NCBI GenBank assembly: GCA_003646045.1
Contig: QNDV01000208.1
Location: 1 to 5,290, forward strand
Origin: a bacterium
GTDB taxonomy: Bacteria; Krumholzibacteriota; Krumholzibacteria; LZORAL124-64-63
Direction: 5' to 3'
DNA: 5,290 nt
Shown here: positions 1 to 5,290 of the stretch, one piece after another
Position numbering within the stretch: position 1 is the first letter of the stretch
Layout: the number at the start of each line of letters is the position of its first letter
The notes under the pieces: model-generated
Told to the model about the DNA's origin: nothing
The model's input: the letters and a program-made list of their open reading frames with translations, nothing else
Database searches by the model: none
Translations under genes and position numbers: made by a program

Positions 1-1556
1 ATTTCCGCCAGCTCCATAGCCAGAGCGATGGCATCGTCCAGGTTGCCTACCGCGTCGATCAGGCCGTTATCGAGGGCCTGGGTGCCGGTCCAGGTGCGTC
101 CGTGGGCCAGGGTCTGGGCGTGCTCGAAGGTCATGCCCCGCCGGTCGGCCACGTCCTGCAGCCACTCATTGAAGGTGATGTAGTGGGCCTCGGAGTGGCG
201 CTGCCACTCCTCGTCGGTGGGGTCGCGCATGTCGCTGCCCAGGTCGGCGTTGGGCCCGAAGCTGATGCCGTCCTTGGTGAAGCCTATCTTGTCGTAGAAG
301 CCCTTCATGTTGAAGAAGCCGTTGATGGACCCGATGGAGCCAGTGACGGTCATGGGGCCGGCCATGATCTTCGTGCCCTTGTAGGCGATGTAGTAGCCGC
401 CGGACGCGGCCACATCCACCATGGACACCACCACTGGCTTGACCTGGGACAGCTTGTCCACCTCGTGGCTCATGAGGTCGCTGGCCAGACTCTCGCCGCC
501 GCCCGAGTCCACGCGGAAGACCACGGCCTTCACGTCCTCGTCGTAGCGACAGCGCTGCAGCTCGCGCACGATGGACTCGTGACCCATCATGATGCCCATC
601 ATGGGGTCGACCCGGTTCTCGCGCCCACCGATGTTGCCCTGGGCATGGACCACCGCCACCGTGTCGCCGGTCTTGAGCCCGGCATCCTCCCAGCTCACGT
701 CGGTGTAGGCGCCGTGGCTGACAGTCTTCAGCCTGTCGTCCTTCTCGCCCTTGAGCCGCTCGGCCAGGTCCTGCATGTAGACGGTCTCGTCGATGAGCCC
801 GGCAGTGACGGCCTCGCGCGTCGTGAACTCGGCGTACTCCATGGCCTCGACCAGCTGGGCACGATCCAACCCGCGCTCGGCGGCCAGGGTGTTGAGCACC
901 TCTTCCCAGATTTCGCCGTACCGCCAGCGCACGTTCTCCTTGACCGCGTCGCTCATCTGCTTGTCCATGACGACCTCGGCGGCCGCCTTGTAATCCTTGA
1001 TCTTGTGCAGGTGCGGCTTGATCCCCAGCTTGTCCAGCACGCCGCGGATGTAGGGAAGCTGCACCGAGATGCCACGGAAATCGAAGTAGCCGCCGTCGGG
1101 CATCAGCACCGAGTCGCAACCGGACGCCAGATAGAAGGTGCGCGCTGTGAGCGCGTCGGCCCAGGCGTACACGGGTTTGCCCACGGCCTGCACCTTGTCC
1201 ACCGCCTGCCGCAGCTCCTGCAGCTTGGCCATGCCCGCGCTGTTGCTGCTGCTCATCTTGAAGATCACCCCGGCGATGCGGTCGTCCATGGCGGCTTTGC
1301 CCAGATTGTCCAGCATGTCCTGCAGCGTGAGTTCGTCGCCGCCCATGAGTGGGCCCAAGGGTCCGCTGGGCGTGTGGTACTCGTGGAGATCGCCGTAGAG
1401 ATCCAGCACCAGCCAGGTGCCGTCCTCTATCTTCGTGTCCTTGTTCAGGGCGAAGTAGGCGATGCCACCGATCACCGCGATGAATACGATGAAGGACACC
1501 AGATTTACCAAGGTGGTCCGCACGAGGCGGTCCAGGAATGATGGTTCGCGATGCAT
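1..1556 (-). CDS. sppA: Signal peptide peptidase SppA, 67 kDa type (C-terminus cut by window edge)
   Basis: Membrane-bound serine protease of the S49 family that degrades leftover signal peptides and other membrane-associated peptides; it acts on the periplasmic face of the inner membrane. 518 residues are visible. Residues about 13-36 form one hydrophobic segment (signal anchor). Two ClpP-fold S49 repeats follow, at about 49-265 and from 298 on, which marks the long form; E. coli SppA has 618 residues, so roughly 100 are missing beyond base 1. Lys190 in DYKAAAE matches the general base (E. coli Lys209, YKSAVE). Ser385 in AASGGYY matches the nucleophile (E. coli Ser409), with nearly the same spacing. 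The usual N-S-P-G-G-S-V motif reads D-S-G-G-G-E-S (350-356), a variant. The start is set by GGAGGAG (1562-1568), 5 nt before ATG. It is transcribed divergently from the 1779 gene. The family call is very secure; the natural substrate is not shown by sequence. Confidence 0.95.
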   Translation of the reverse strand, partial: MHREPSFLDRLVRTTLVNLVSFIVFIAVIGGIAYFALNKDTKIEDGTWLVLDLYGDLHEYHTPSGPLGPLMGGDELTLQDMLDNLGKAAMDDRIAGVIFKMSSSNSAGMAKLQELRQAVDKVQAVGKPVYAWADALTARTFYLASGCDSVLMPDGGYFDFRGISVQLPYIRGVLDKLGIKPHLHKIKDYKAAAEVVMDKQMSDAVKENVRWRYGEIWEEVLNTLAAERGLDRAQLVEAMEYAEFTTREAVTAGLIDETVYMQDLAERLKGEKDDRLKTVSHGAYTDVSWEDAGLKTGDTVAVVHAQGNIGGRENRVDPMMGIMMGHESIVRELQRCRYDEDVKAVVFRVDSGGGESLASDLMSHEVDKLSQVKPVVVSMVDVAASGGYYIAYKGTKIMAGPMTVTGSIGSINGFFNMKGFYDKIGFTKDGISFGPNADLGSDMRDPTDEEWQRHSEAHYITFNEWLQDVADRRGMTFEHAQTLAHGRTWTGTQALDNGLIDAVGNLDDAIALAMELAE

Positions 1557-1561
1557 GGGGA

Positions 1562-1568
1562 CTCCTCC
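1562..1568 (-). promoter_or_regulatory. Ribosome binding site of sppA
   Basis: On the minus strand GGAGGAG lies 5 nt before the ATG at 1556. It is a near-perfect anti-SD match and fixes the start at the methionine that directly precedes the membrane anchor. Confidence 0.85.
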
Positions 1569-1625
1569 GGTGAGGCCGGGTATGGTGTATGAATGACCGG
1601 AACTAGACGAACGGTACGCGGCAAA

Positions 1626-1651
1626 GGTTGCTGATCAGGTTGCTGATCAGC
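1626..1651. repeat. Tandem 12-bp repeat that also forms a perfect 9-bp hairpin
   Basis: GGTTGCTGATCA occurs twice in direct succession (1626-1637 and 1638-1649). Because CTGATCAG is its own reverse complement, the two copies also form an inverted repeat: 1630-1638 pairs with 1643-1651 as a 9-bp stem closed by a GTTG loop. It sits 74-95 nt upstream of the sppA start and about 130 nt upstream of the divergent gene at 1779. No T-run follows on either strand, so it does not look like an intrinsic terminator. It could be a two-site operator or a leader hairpin; that role is inference. Confidence 0.6.
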
Positions 1652-1713
1652 CGAGACTAACCCGCCCGGGCCGCCGGGGCAACGGCGCGGATGATACTTA
1701 AGGAATGCCTCCA

Positions 1714-1742
1714 GTGGGCGATATGTGGGGAAGATCGCCCAC
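1714..1742. repeat. Perfect 9-bp inverted repeat in the leader of the 1779 gene
   Basis: GTGGGCGAT (1714-1722) and ATCGCCCAC (1734-1742) are exact reverse complements separated by 11 nt. The element ends 25 nt before the ribosome binding site of the 185-residue gene. Depending on where transcription starts, it is either a repressor-type operator or a hairpin in the 5' untranslated leader. No T-run follows it, so termination is unlikely. Confidence 0.55.
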
Positions 1743-1767
1743 GATCTCCGGCCCGCCCGGGTCGAAT

Positions 1768-1773
1768 GGAGGA
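1768..1773 (+). promoter_or_regulatory. Ribosome binding site that decides the start of the 1779 gene
   Basis: GGAGGA lies 5 nt before the ATG at 1779. The frame stays open to an earlier ATG at 1725, but that codon falls inside the loop of the 1714-1742 inverted repeat and has no comparable SD. The 1779 start is therefore preferred. Confidence 0.8.
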
Positions 1774-1778
1774 AAGAC

Positions 1779-2336
1779 ATGGAGATCACGACCAGCATGC
1801 CCCTGCCGGTCCAACTGCCGAATTCCCAGCCCAAGGTCGGGTCGAGGCCCACTGCAGCGCCGACCACAGCTTTGGTCGAGGATGAAGACCGCGGGTCCAA
1901 ACACGCCCGGCGCCTCGCATCCGGCGGGACCCAACCCGGCCGCCGCTTCGTGCAACAGGGCGCCCACCACCTGCTGCGGGACATCCGGCACCAGATGAAG
2001 GACGAAATCGCCGAACTGCGCGAGACCGACGACCAGGAAAAGATCGACGCCGTCAAGAGTGCCTACCAGGACTTCCGTACCGAAGTAAAGACCGTCGTCG
2101 AGTCCGCCGGCCGCGGCAACGACTTCGACCGCGGTTTGGTGGCCGAGGGCCTGGGCAACGCCATGGCCGCCTTCACCACGGCCCTGCGCGAATTGAACGG
2201 CACGGCGGAAGATACGGCAGTAATTCCGGAGCCGGTGATACCGGACCCAGGCGGCACCAAACTGCCGGTGGTGCCAGAAGCGCCCACAGTGGCCGAAGGC
2301 TTACCGACGGGCGCGCTCCTGGACATGAGCGTCTGA
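1779..2336 (+). CDS. Unrecognised 185-residue soluble protein, helical core with Pro-rich tail
   Basis: I do not recognise this protein. What can be seen: no signal peptide, no membrane segment and no cysteine. Residues 1-35 look disordered (Pro, Thr, Gln, Ser). Residues about 56-141 read as three amphipathic helices (56-82, 85-111, 117-141), rich in charged residues and broken by ETDD at 82-85 and by GRGNDFD at 111-117. Residues 148-175 are a Pro/Val/Glu-rich tail. The pattern suggests a small three-helix bundle with flexible arms, as in adaptor or scaffold proteins, but no family motif supports any function. Coding status is supported by the strong RBS, GC-rich third positions in this frame, its own leader and a hairpin 20 nt after the TGA. 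It is monocistronic and divergent from sppA. Reverse-strand open frames across it look like shadows. Confidence 0.75.
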   Translation: MEITTSMPLPVQLPNSQPKVGSRPTAAPTTALVEDEDRGSKHARRLASGGTQPGRRFVQQGAHHLLRDIRHQMKDEIAELRETDDQEKIDAVKSAYQDFRTEVKTVVESAGRGNDFDRGLVAEGLGNAMAAFTTALRELNGTAEDTAVIPEPVIPDPGGTKLPVVPEAPTVAEGLPTGALLDMSV

Positions 2337-2356
2337 CTTCCCGCCAGCAACTACAT

Positions 2357-2388
2357 GGCGCGGGCACCAGCTTCACGGGGCCCGCGCC
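2357..2388 (+). terminator. Possible intrinsic terminator after the 185-residue gene
   Basis: GGCGCGGGC (2357-2365) and GCCCGCGCC (2380-2388) form a perfect 9-bp GC stem with a 14-nt loop, starting 20 nt after the TGA. Only a weak tract, TATTT, follows 2 nt later, so termination may be inefficient or bidirectional. The element overlaps the last codons of the HNH remnant on the other strand. Confidence 0.5.
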
Positions 2389-2603
2389 GGTATTTCCGCA
2401 GCAACTACTCCCCGCTCATGGAACAGCCGATGGCAAGCAGCGCAAAGCGTTGTGAGGTTATCGGCGTGGTTGGTGCCGCCGCTGGTACGGGACTGGATGT
2501 GGTGGACTTCTAGGAAGCGGGTGCGGTTGCAGCCGGGAGATTGGCATTGGTGGTGATCGCGGGAGAGGACTTCGCGGCGCGTGGCCCCCGGGGGCCTTGG
2601 TCC
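2373..2603 (-). pseudogene. Remnant of an HNH endonuclease gene: intact C-terminal HNH domain, no start
   Basis: The minus-strand frame between the TAG at 2604-2606 and the TGA at 2373-2375 encodes 76 residues with a complete HNH zinc-finger nuclease domain. The visible motifs are RREVLSRD, CQSPGC (first metal Cys pair), FLEVHHI (catalytic His), GGTNHADNL (Asn) and LCAACHRLFHERG (second Cys pair and last His). This is how the C-terminus of long HNH proteins (13E12/DUF222-like and related) usually ends. There is no ATG, GTG or TTG in the frame before the domain, and the roughly 300 N-terminal residues expected are absent: the space upstream is filled by the NTF2-like gene. The simplest reading is a gene that lost its 5' part and is now untranslated. 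The domain lies in frame behind the TAG of the neighbour, so stop-codon readthrough would fuse the two; this is possible but unsupported. Confidence 0.8.
2583..2596. repeat. 14-bp perfect GC palindrome at the NTF2-like/HNH junction
   Basis: GGCCCCCGGGGGCC is a perfect palindrome that begins 7 nt after the stop codon of the NTF2-like gene on the minus strand. It could fold as a short GC hairpin at the mRNA 3' end, but no T-run follows in either direction. It also lies where the HNH remnant meets its new upstream neighbour. Confidence 0.4.
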
Positions 2604-3029
2604 CTACGGCGCCGCCGACGAAGTGTGATCATGCACGATGCGCCAACCGTGCTCGAACCGCCGCAGAACAAGGGTGAACAACCCCTGCGGTTCGTCGTCG
2701 GCCCGCTCAAGCTTCCAGCGGCCGAAGACTACGGCCGCATCGTCGGCCAACATGGTTACGTCCAGTTCACTGAACACCAGCGTGCCCATGAGCGCGCGGT
2801 CGGTGTAGTGGGCACGATACCGGTCGAGGGTAGCCTGCCACCCGGAAGTCACGGTGCCCCCACCGGCGAAGCGCAGCTCTTCCGACTGCCAGTACCCCTG
2901 CATGTAGGCTTCCAGGTCGCCGGCATTCCAACCGGCTTCGGCGTCGCGCAGGACCGTCAGGATGGCGTCTTGAGGCGCCGCGACGGCCCCCGTAGCCAGT
3001 ACCAGCAACAGAACGAGTGCGGTCTTCAC
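2604..3029 (-). CDS. Secreted NTF2-like (DUF4440/SnoaL-type) protein
   Basis: 141-residue exported protein with an NTF2-like alpha+beta fold. Residues 1-17 are a typical signal peptide (MKTALVLLLVLATGAVA), with likely cleavage after Ala17 (A-V-A). There is no lipobox cysteine, so it should be soluble in the periplasm or outside the cell. The mature part matches DUF4440: an N-terminal helix with W-N-A-G-D-L-E-A-Y (34-42), GGG...GW (56-64), RY...Y (70-75), VVFGRWKL (100-107) and a C-terminal GWRIVHDHTS (128-137). The family folds around a pocket; some members bind ligands or act as isomerases or cyclases, but most have no known activity and none can be assigned here. The start is GTG, chosen because AGGAGG (3036-3041) lies 6 nt ahead and the signal peptide begins there. 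GTG overlaps the TGA of the upstream gene (GTGA), implying translational coupling. The frame ends at TAG, and an HNH remnant continues in the same frame. Confidence 0.85.
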   Translation of the reverse strand: MKTALVLLLVLATGAVAAPQDAILTVLRDAEAGWNAGDLEAYMQGYWQSEELRFAGGGTVTSGWQATLDRYRAHYTDRALMGTLVFSELDVTMLADDAAVVFGRWKLERADDEPQGLFTLVLRRFEHGWRIVHDHTSSAAP

Positions 3030-3829
3030 TTCGAGCCTCCTCTGGCAATGATATCCAGCGCCATGGCCGCCAACCCGTAGCCGAACACGCCCGGCAGGGT
3101 CATCTGGCTGGCCAGGGTGTTGCGGGTGCGTCCGGTGCCGCCTCTTGCCGAGACCGCGTCCGGCGCTTCCTTCGGCGCGTCGGGCCGGTGGGCAATGGCC
3201 CGTTCGACGGACCAGATGGCGGGAATGGGACCCTCCACTCCCTGCCGATGCAGCCGTCCCCGCACCTTCTTCGCGAGGGGGCAGATGGAGGAGTCGAACA
3301 GGTCGCCGGTGCGCACCGCCCCCACATCGCGCTTGCCGGCCGCGCCCAGGCTGGCCAGCACGGGCACCTGGTTGTTCCAGCACCAGACCAGCAGTCCCAC
3401 CTTGGTGTTGAGGGAGTCGATGGCGTCGATGACGAGGTCGGGACGGTCCGGACCGCTGGCGGGCACCACCTGGGGCAGGGTTTCCTCTTTGCAGAAGGCG
3501 ATGGTGGCCTGCACGTCCACATCGGGGCACGAACGGGCCAGGTCGGCGCGCAGGACCTCGGCCTTGTCGAGGCCCACATCAGCCGGTGTGGCGAAAGGGC
3601 TGCGGTTCAGGGAGGTGGCGCTGACCTCGTCGAAGTCCACAACGTGCAGATGCCCGATGCCGCTGCGGGCCAGGTTCATGGCCGCGTGTCCCCCCACTCC
3701 GCCCAGGCCGACGATCGTCACTCGTGCGGCGTGGATGCGGGCGAAGGCCTCGTCGCCGTAGAACAGGACGGTGCGATGGTGCCGGGGATCGTGTCCCTCA
3801 AGTGGGGAGTTTGAAGAGTCGTTGGGCAT
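3026..3829 (-). CDS. tcdA: TcdA-like tRNA threonylcarbamoyladenosine dehydratase (ThiF/E1 family)
   Basis: ATP-dependent enzyme of the E1/MoeB/ThiF superfamily that converts t6A37 of ANN-decoding tRNAs to the cyclic form ct6A; cytosolic. 267 residues, against 268 for E. coli TcdA (YgdL/CsdL). Visible landmarks: FYGDEAF (23-29), nucleotide-binding GLGGVG (41-46), acidic D65/D67 in VVDFDEV, N75-R76, VGLDKAEV (85-92) with Lys89, DAIDS (135-139), and SICPLAKKVRGRL (181-193), which is typical of the YgdL branch rather than ThiF or MoeB. The C-terminal SQMTLPGVFGYGLAAM corresponds to the final helix of the family. There is no paired zinc CxxC site as in MoeB, which favours TcdA. The start ATG has GAGGTGA (3839-3845) 9 nt upstream, inside the tatD gene; the two genes overlap by 32 nt. 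An unrelated E1-like adenylyltransferase role is the main alternative. Confidence 0.83.
   Translation of the reverse strand: MPNDSSNSPLEGHDPRHHRTVLFYGDEAFARIHAARVTIVGLGGVGGHAAMNLARSGIGHLHVVDFDEVSATSLNRSPFATPADVGLDKAEVLRADLARSCPDVDVQATIAFCKEETLPQVVPASGPDRPDLVIDAIDSLNTKVGLLVWCWNNQVPVLASLGAAGKRDVGAVRTGDLFDSSICPLAKKVRGRLHRQGVEGPIPAIWSVERAIAHRPDAPKEAPDAVSARGGTGRTRNTLASQMTLPGVFGYGLAAMALDIIARGGSK
3036..3041 (-). promoter_or_regulatory. Ribosome binding site supporting the GTG start of the NTF2-like gene
   Basis: AGGAGG on the minus strand lies 6 nt before the GTG at 3029, within the last codons of the tcdA-like gene. The only in-frame ATG codons downstream fall well inside the folded domain and would remove the signal peptide, so the GTG start is strongly preferred. 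Confidence 0.8.
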
Positions 3830-4577
3830 GGGCGGTGGTCACCTCGGCGACAGTGTCGATGGATTCGCCCCGCAGCTCGGCCACGGCGGAGGCGATGTCA
3901 GCCACGTGGGCCGGCTCGGTCTCCTCGGGCGGCACGCCGTCCAAGCCGATGGACGGCGCGTCGGTCTCCAGGATAAACGACTCCAGCGGCAAATGCTGCA
4001 CCGTTCGACGCACGCGGCGGGCGGTGGGCCGGGTGACGGCGCCACCGATGCCCAGGGCCAGCCCCATGGCGGTGAAGCGCTCGGCCAGTTCGGGCCCGCG
4101 GCTCCAGGCGTGCACGACACCGCGCAGGCGGCCTTCGAAGCGGGTGAGCTCGTCGAGCAGGATCTCAAAGGCGCCGCGGCAGTGGAGGATCACCGGCAGA
4201 TCCAGATCGTCGGCCAGGTCGAGCTGAGGGCGCAGGACCGCGAGCTGGGTGTCGAGGTCGGGTCCCCCGGGGGGCAGCTTGGTGTCCAGGCCGATCTCAC
4301 CGATGGCCACCGGTCCGGGCGGGAAACTGACCTGGGCGCCGAGAGCGTGGATCAGTTCGCCGGGGGTGACGGTGTGGGCTTCCCACGGGTGGAGGCCGAA
4401 GGCGGGGAAGATGTTCTCGCGGGTGGCAAGGGTGGCAACCGCGGACCAGGACGGGGTGTCGTAGGAGGGGATGATGATCTGGTGGACCGAGGCGGCGGTG
4501 GCGCGCAGGAGGACGGGGTCCAGGCGGTCGGCCAGGGGGTCGTGGTTCAGGTGGCAGTGGGTGTCTATGAGGATCAT
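3798..4577 (-). CDS. TatD family metal-dependent hydrolase (YjjV-like)
   Basis: TIM-barrel metal-dependent hydrolase of the TatD family; characterised members are DNases or exonucleases, and some act on D-aminoacyl-tRNA. Cytosolic. The 259-residue length is normal. All expected metal ligands are present: D-T-H-C-H (His7, His9), FGLHPW (His63), GEIGLD (Glu94, Asp98), VILHCRG (His132), VVHAWSRG (His156) and ETDAPS (Asp206). The usual H-C-F-S-G loop reads H-A-W-S-R-G, and the sequence after the last Asp (IGLDGVPPEETEPAHV) is closer to the YjjV branch than to TatD or YcfH. The start ATG has a modest GGTGA 6 nt upstream. It is the first gene of a minus-strand operon, overlapping the tcdA-like gene by 32 nt. 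The family call is firm; the substrate is not shown, so no gene symbol is given. Confidence 0.92.
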   Translation of the reverse strand: MILIDTHCHLNHDPLADRLDPVLLRATAASVHQIIIPSYDTPSWSAVATLATRENIFPAFGLHPWEAHTVTPGELIHALGAQVSFPPGPVAIGEIGLDTKLPPGGPDLDTQLAVLRPQLDLADDLDLPVILHCRGAFEILLDELTRFEGRLRGVVHAWSRGPELAERFTAMGLALGIGGAVTRPTARRVRRTVQHLPLESFILETDAPSIGLDGVPPEETEPAHVADIASAVAELRGESIDTVAEVTTAHAQRLFKLPT

Positions 4578-4847
4578 GGTTCGTCACCGGATTTGTCGGG
4601 ATGCGCGTGGAAACCCGCAGGAGTCGGCGAATGATACAACATATACCGGGCTGCTGGAATGACGAGAACAGGGTTGGGGGGATGACGATACGGAGTTGGA
4701 CCCTTGGCCCGGCCTACACAACGGCGATTCGTCTGATTTCGACTGACGTTCCAGAATCTGTTCTAAGTCCCCATGGAACCTCGCGGCTCCGGCCCGCGTC
4801 TATTTGCTGTCCATCAGCCCCCTTCCCTATCCAGCTACGGAGACGGC
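4578..4847. other. Divergent intergenic region between the tatD-like operon and the ABC ATPase gene
   Basis: This 270-nt stretch has no convincing coding frame or RNA gene. It holds the candidate minus-strand promoter at 4631-4659. On the plus strand the only promoter-like string is TGTTCTAAG (4759-4767), a possible extended -10 without a recognisable -35. A 6-bp inverted repeat, GTTCCA (4748-4753) and TGGAAC (4774-4779), lies around it and is short enough to be chance. Confidence 0.5.
4631..4659 (-). promoter_or_regulatory. Candidate sigma-70-type promoter of the tatD-like operon
   Basis: On the minus strand TATCAT (4631-4636, 5 of 6 to the -10 consensus) is preceded, after a 17-bp spacer, by TTCCAG (4654-4659, a poor -35). 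An overlapping pair, TTCTCG and TATATG, also has 17-bp spacing. This is the most AT-rich patch between the divergent genes and would give a leader of roughly 45-50 nt. Only the -10 match and the position support it. Confidence 0.35.

Positions 4848-5290
<443 letters not shown>

Noticed and set aside
102..1541. Long plus-strand open frame (479 residues) antisense to sppA
   Set aside because: It is a GC-rich shadow frame: His/Val/Gly-rich composition, no SD and no motif, while the opposite strand encodes a complete catalytic S49 protein with both active residues.
1505..2056. Minus-strand open frame of 183 residues spanning the sppA start and part of the 1779 gene
   Set aside because: It crosses the divergent intergenic region and both dyads, has Trp/Arg/Ser-rich low-complexity composition, and runs antisense to a gene with a strong RBS.
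2541..3080. Plus-strand open frame of 179 residues
   Set aside because: Antisense to the NTF2-like gene, which has a signal peptide, RBS and family motifs; the plus-strand frame has none of these.
3771..4634. Plus-strand open frame of 287 residues
   Set aside because: Antisense to the TatD-like gene, which retains every metal ligand; the Gly/Val/Asp-rich translation is typical of a shadow frame.
4759..4767. Possible extended -10 (TGTTCTAAG) for the ABC ATPase gene
   Set aside because: No recognisable -35 at 16-18 bp and only 4 of 6 matches to the -10; too weak to list as a promoter.
4782..4798. Short hairpin CGCGG/CCGCG upstream of the ABC ATPase gene
   Set aside because: Only a 5-bp stem in GC-rich DNA, easily expected by chance, with no T-run typical of a terminator.

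Overview
The window is a GC-rich, gene-dense piece of bacterial chromosome. It holds housekeeping-type genes in two divergent groups, one unrecognised small gene and one decaying gene remnant. The long (67 kDa type) SppA fits a diderm bacterium. GC-rich third codon positions and the lack of any close lineage signature do not let me name the phylum. A poorly cultured diderm lineage, for example in the FCB or Myxococcota-like groups, is only a guess.

Layout: (1) 1-1556, minus strand: signal peptide peptidase SppA, cut at its C-terminus by the window edge. (2) 1557-1778: a divergent intergenic region with a perfect 9-bp-stem hairpin built from a tandem 12-bp repeat, and a second perfect 9-bp inverted repeat just ahead of the next gene. 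(3) 1779-2336, plus strand: a 185-residue unrecognised helical protein with a strong ribosome binding site and a possible terminator hairpin behind it. (4) 2373-2603, minus strand: the C-terminal HNH nuclease domain of a gene whose N-terminal part is missing. (5) 2604-4577, minus strand: a compact operon, tatD-like hydrolase, then TcdA-like (ThiF/E1 family) tRNA t6A dehydratase, then a secreted NTF2-like (DUF4440/SnoaL) protein. Its genes overlap by 32 and 4 nt. (6) 4578-4847: a divergent promoter region. (7) 4848-5290, plus strand: the start of an ABC transporter ATPase, cut by the window edge.

The three-gene operon is translationally coupled, but the products are not obviously one pathway: a cytosolic metal-dependent nuclease/hydrolase, a cytosolic tRNA-modifying enzyme and an exported small protein. 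SppA and the ABC ATPase belong to transcription units that run off the two ends. I see no tRNA, rRNA, CRISPR array, insertion sequence or complete defence system. The least ordinary items are the HNH domain lying in frame directly behind the TAG stop of the secreted protein, the orphan 185-residue gene, and the paired dyad elements in the sppA/orphan intergenic region.
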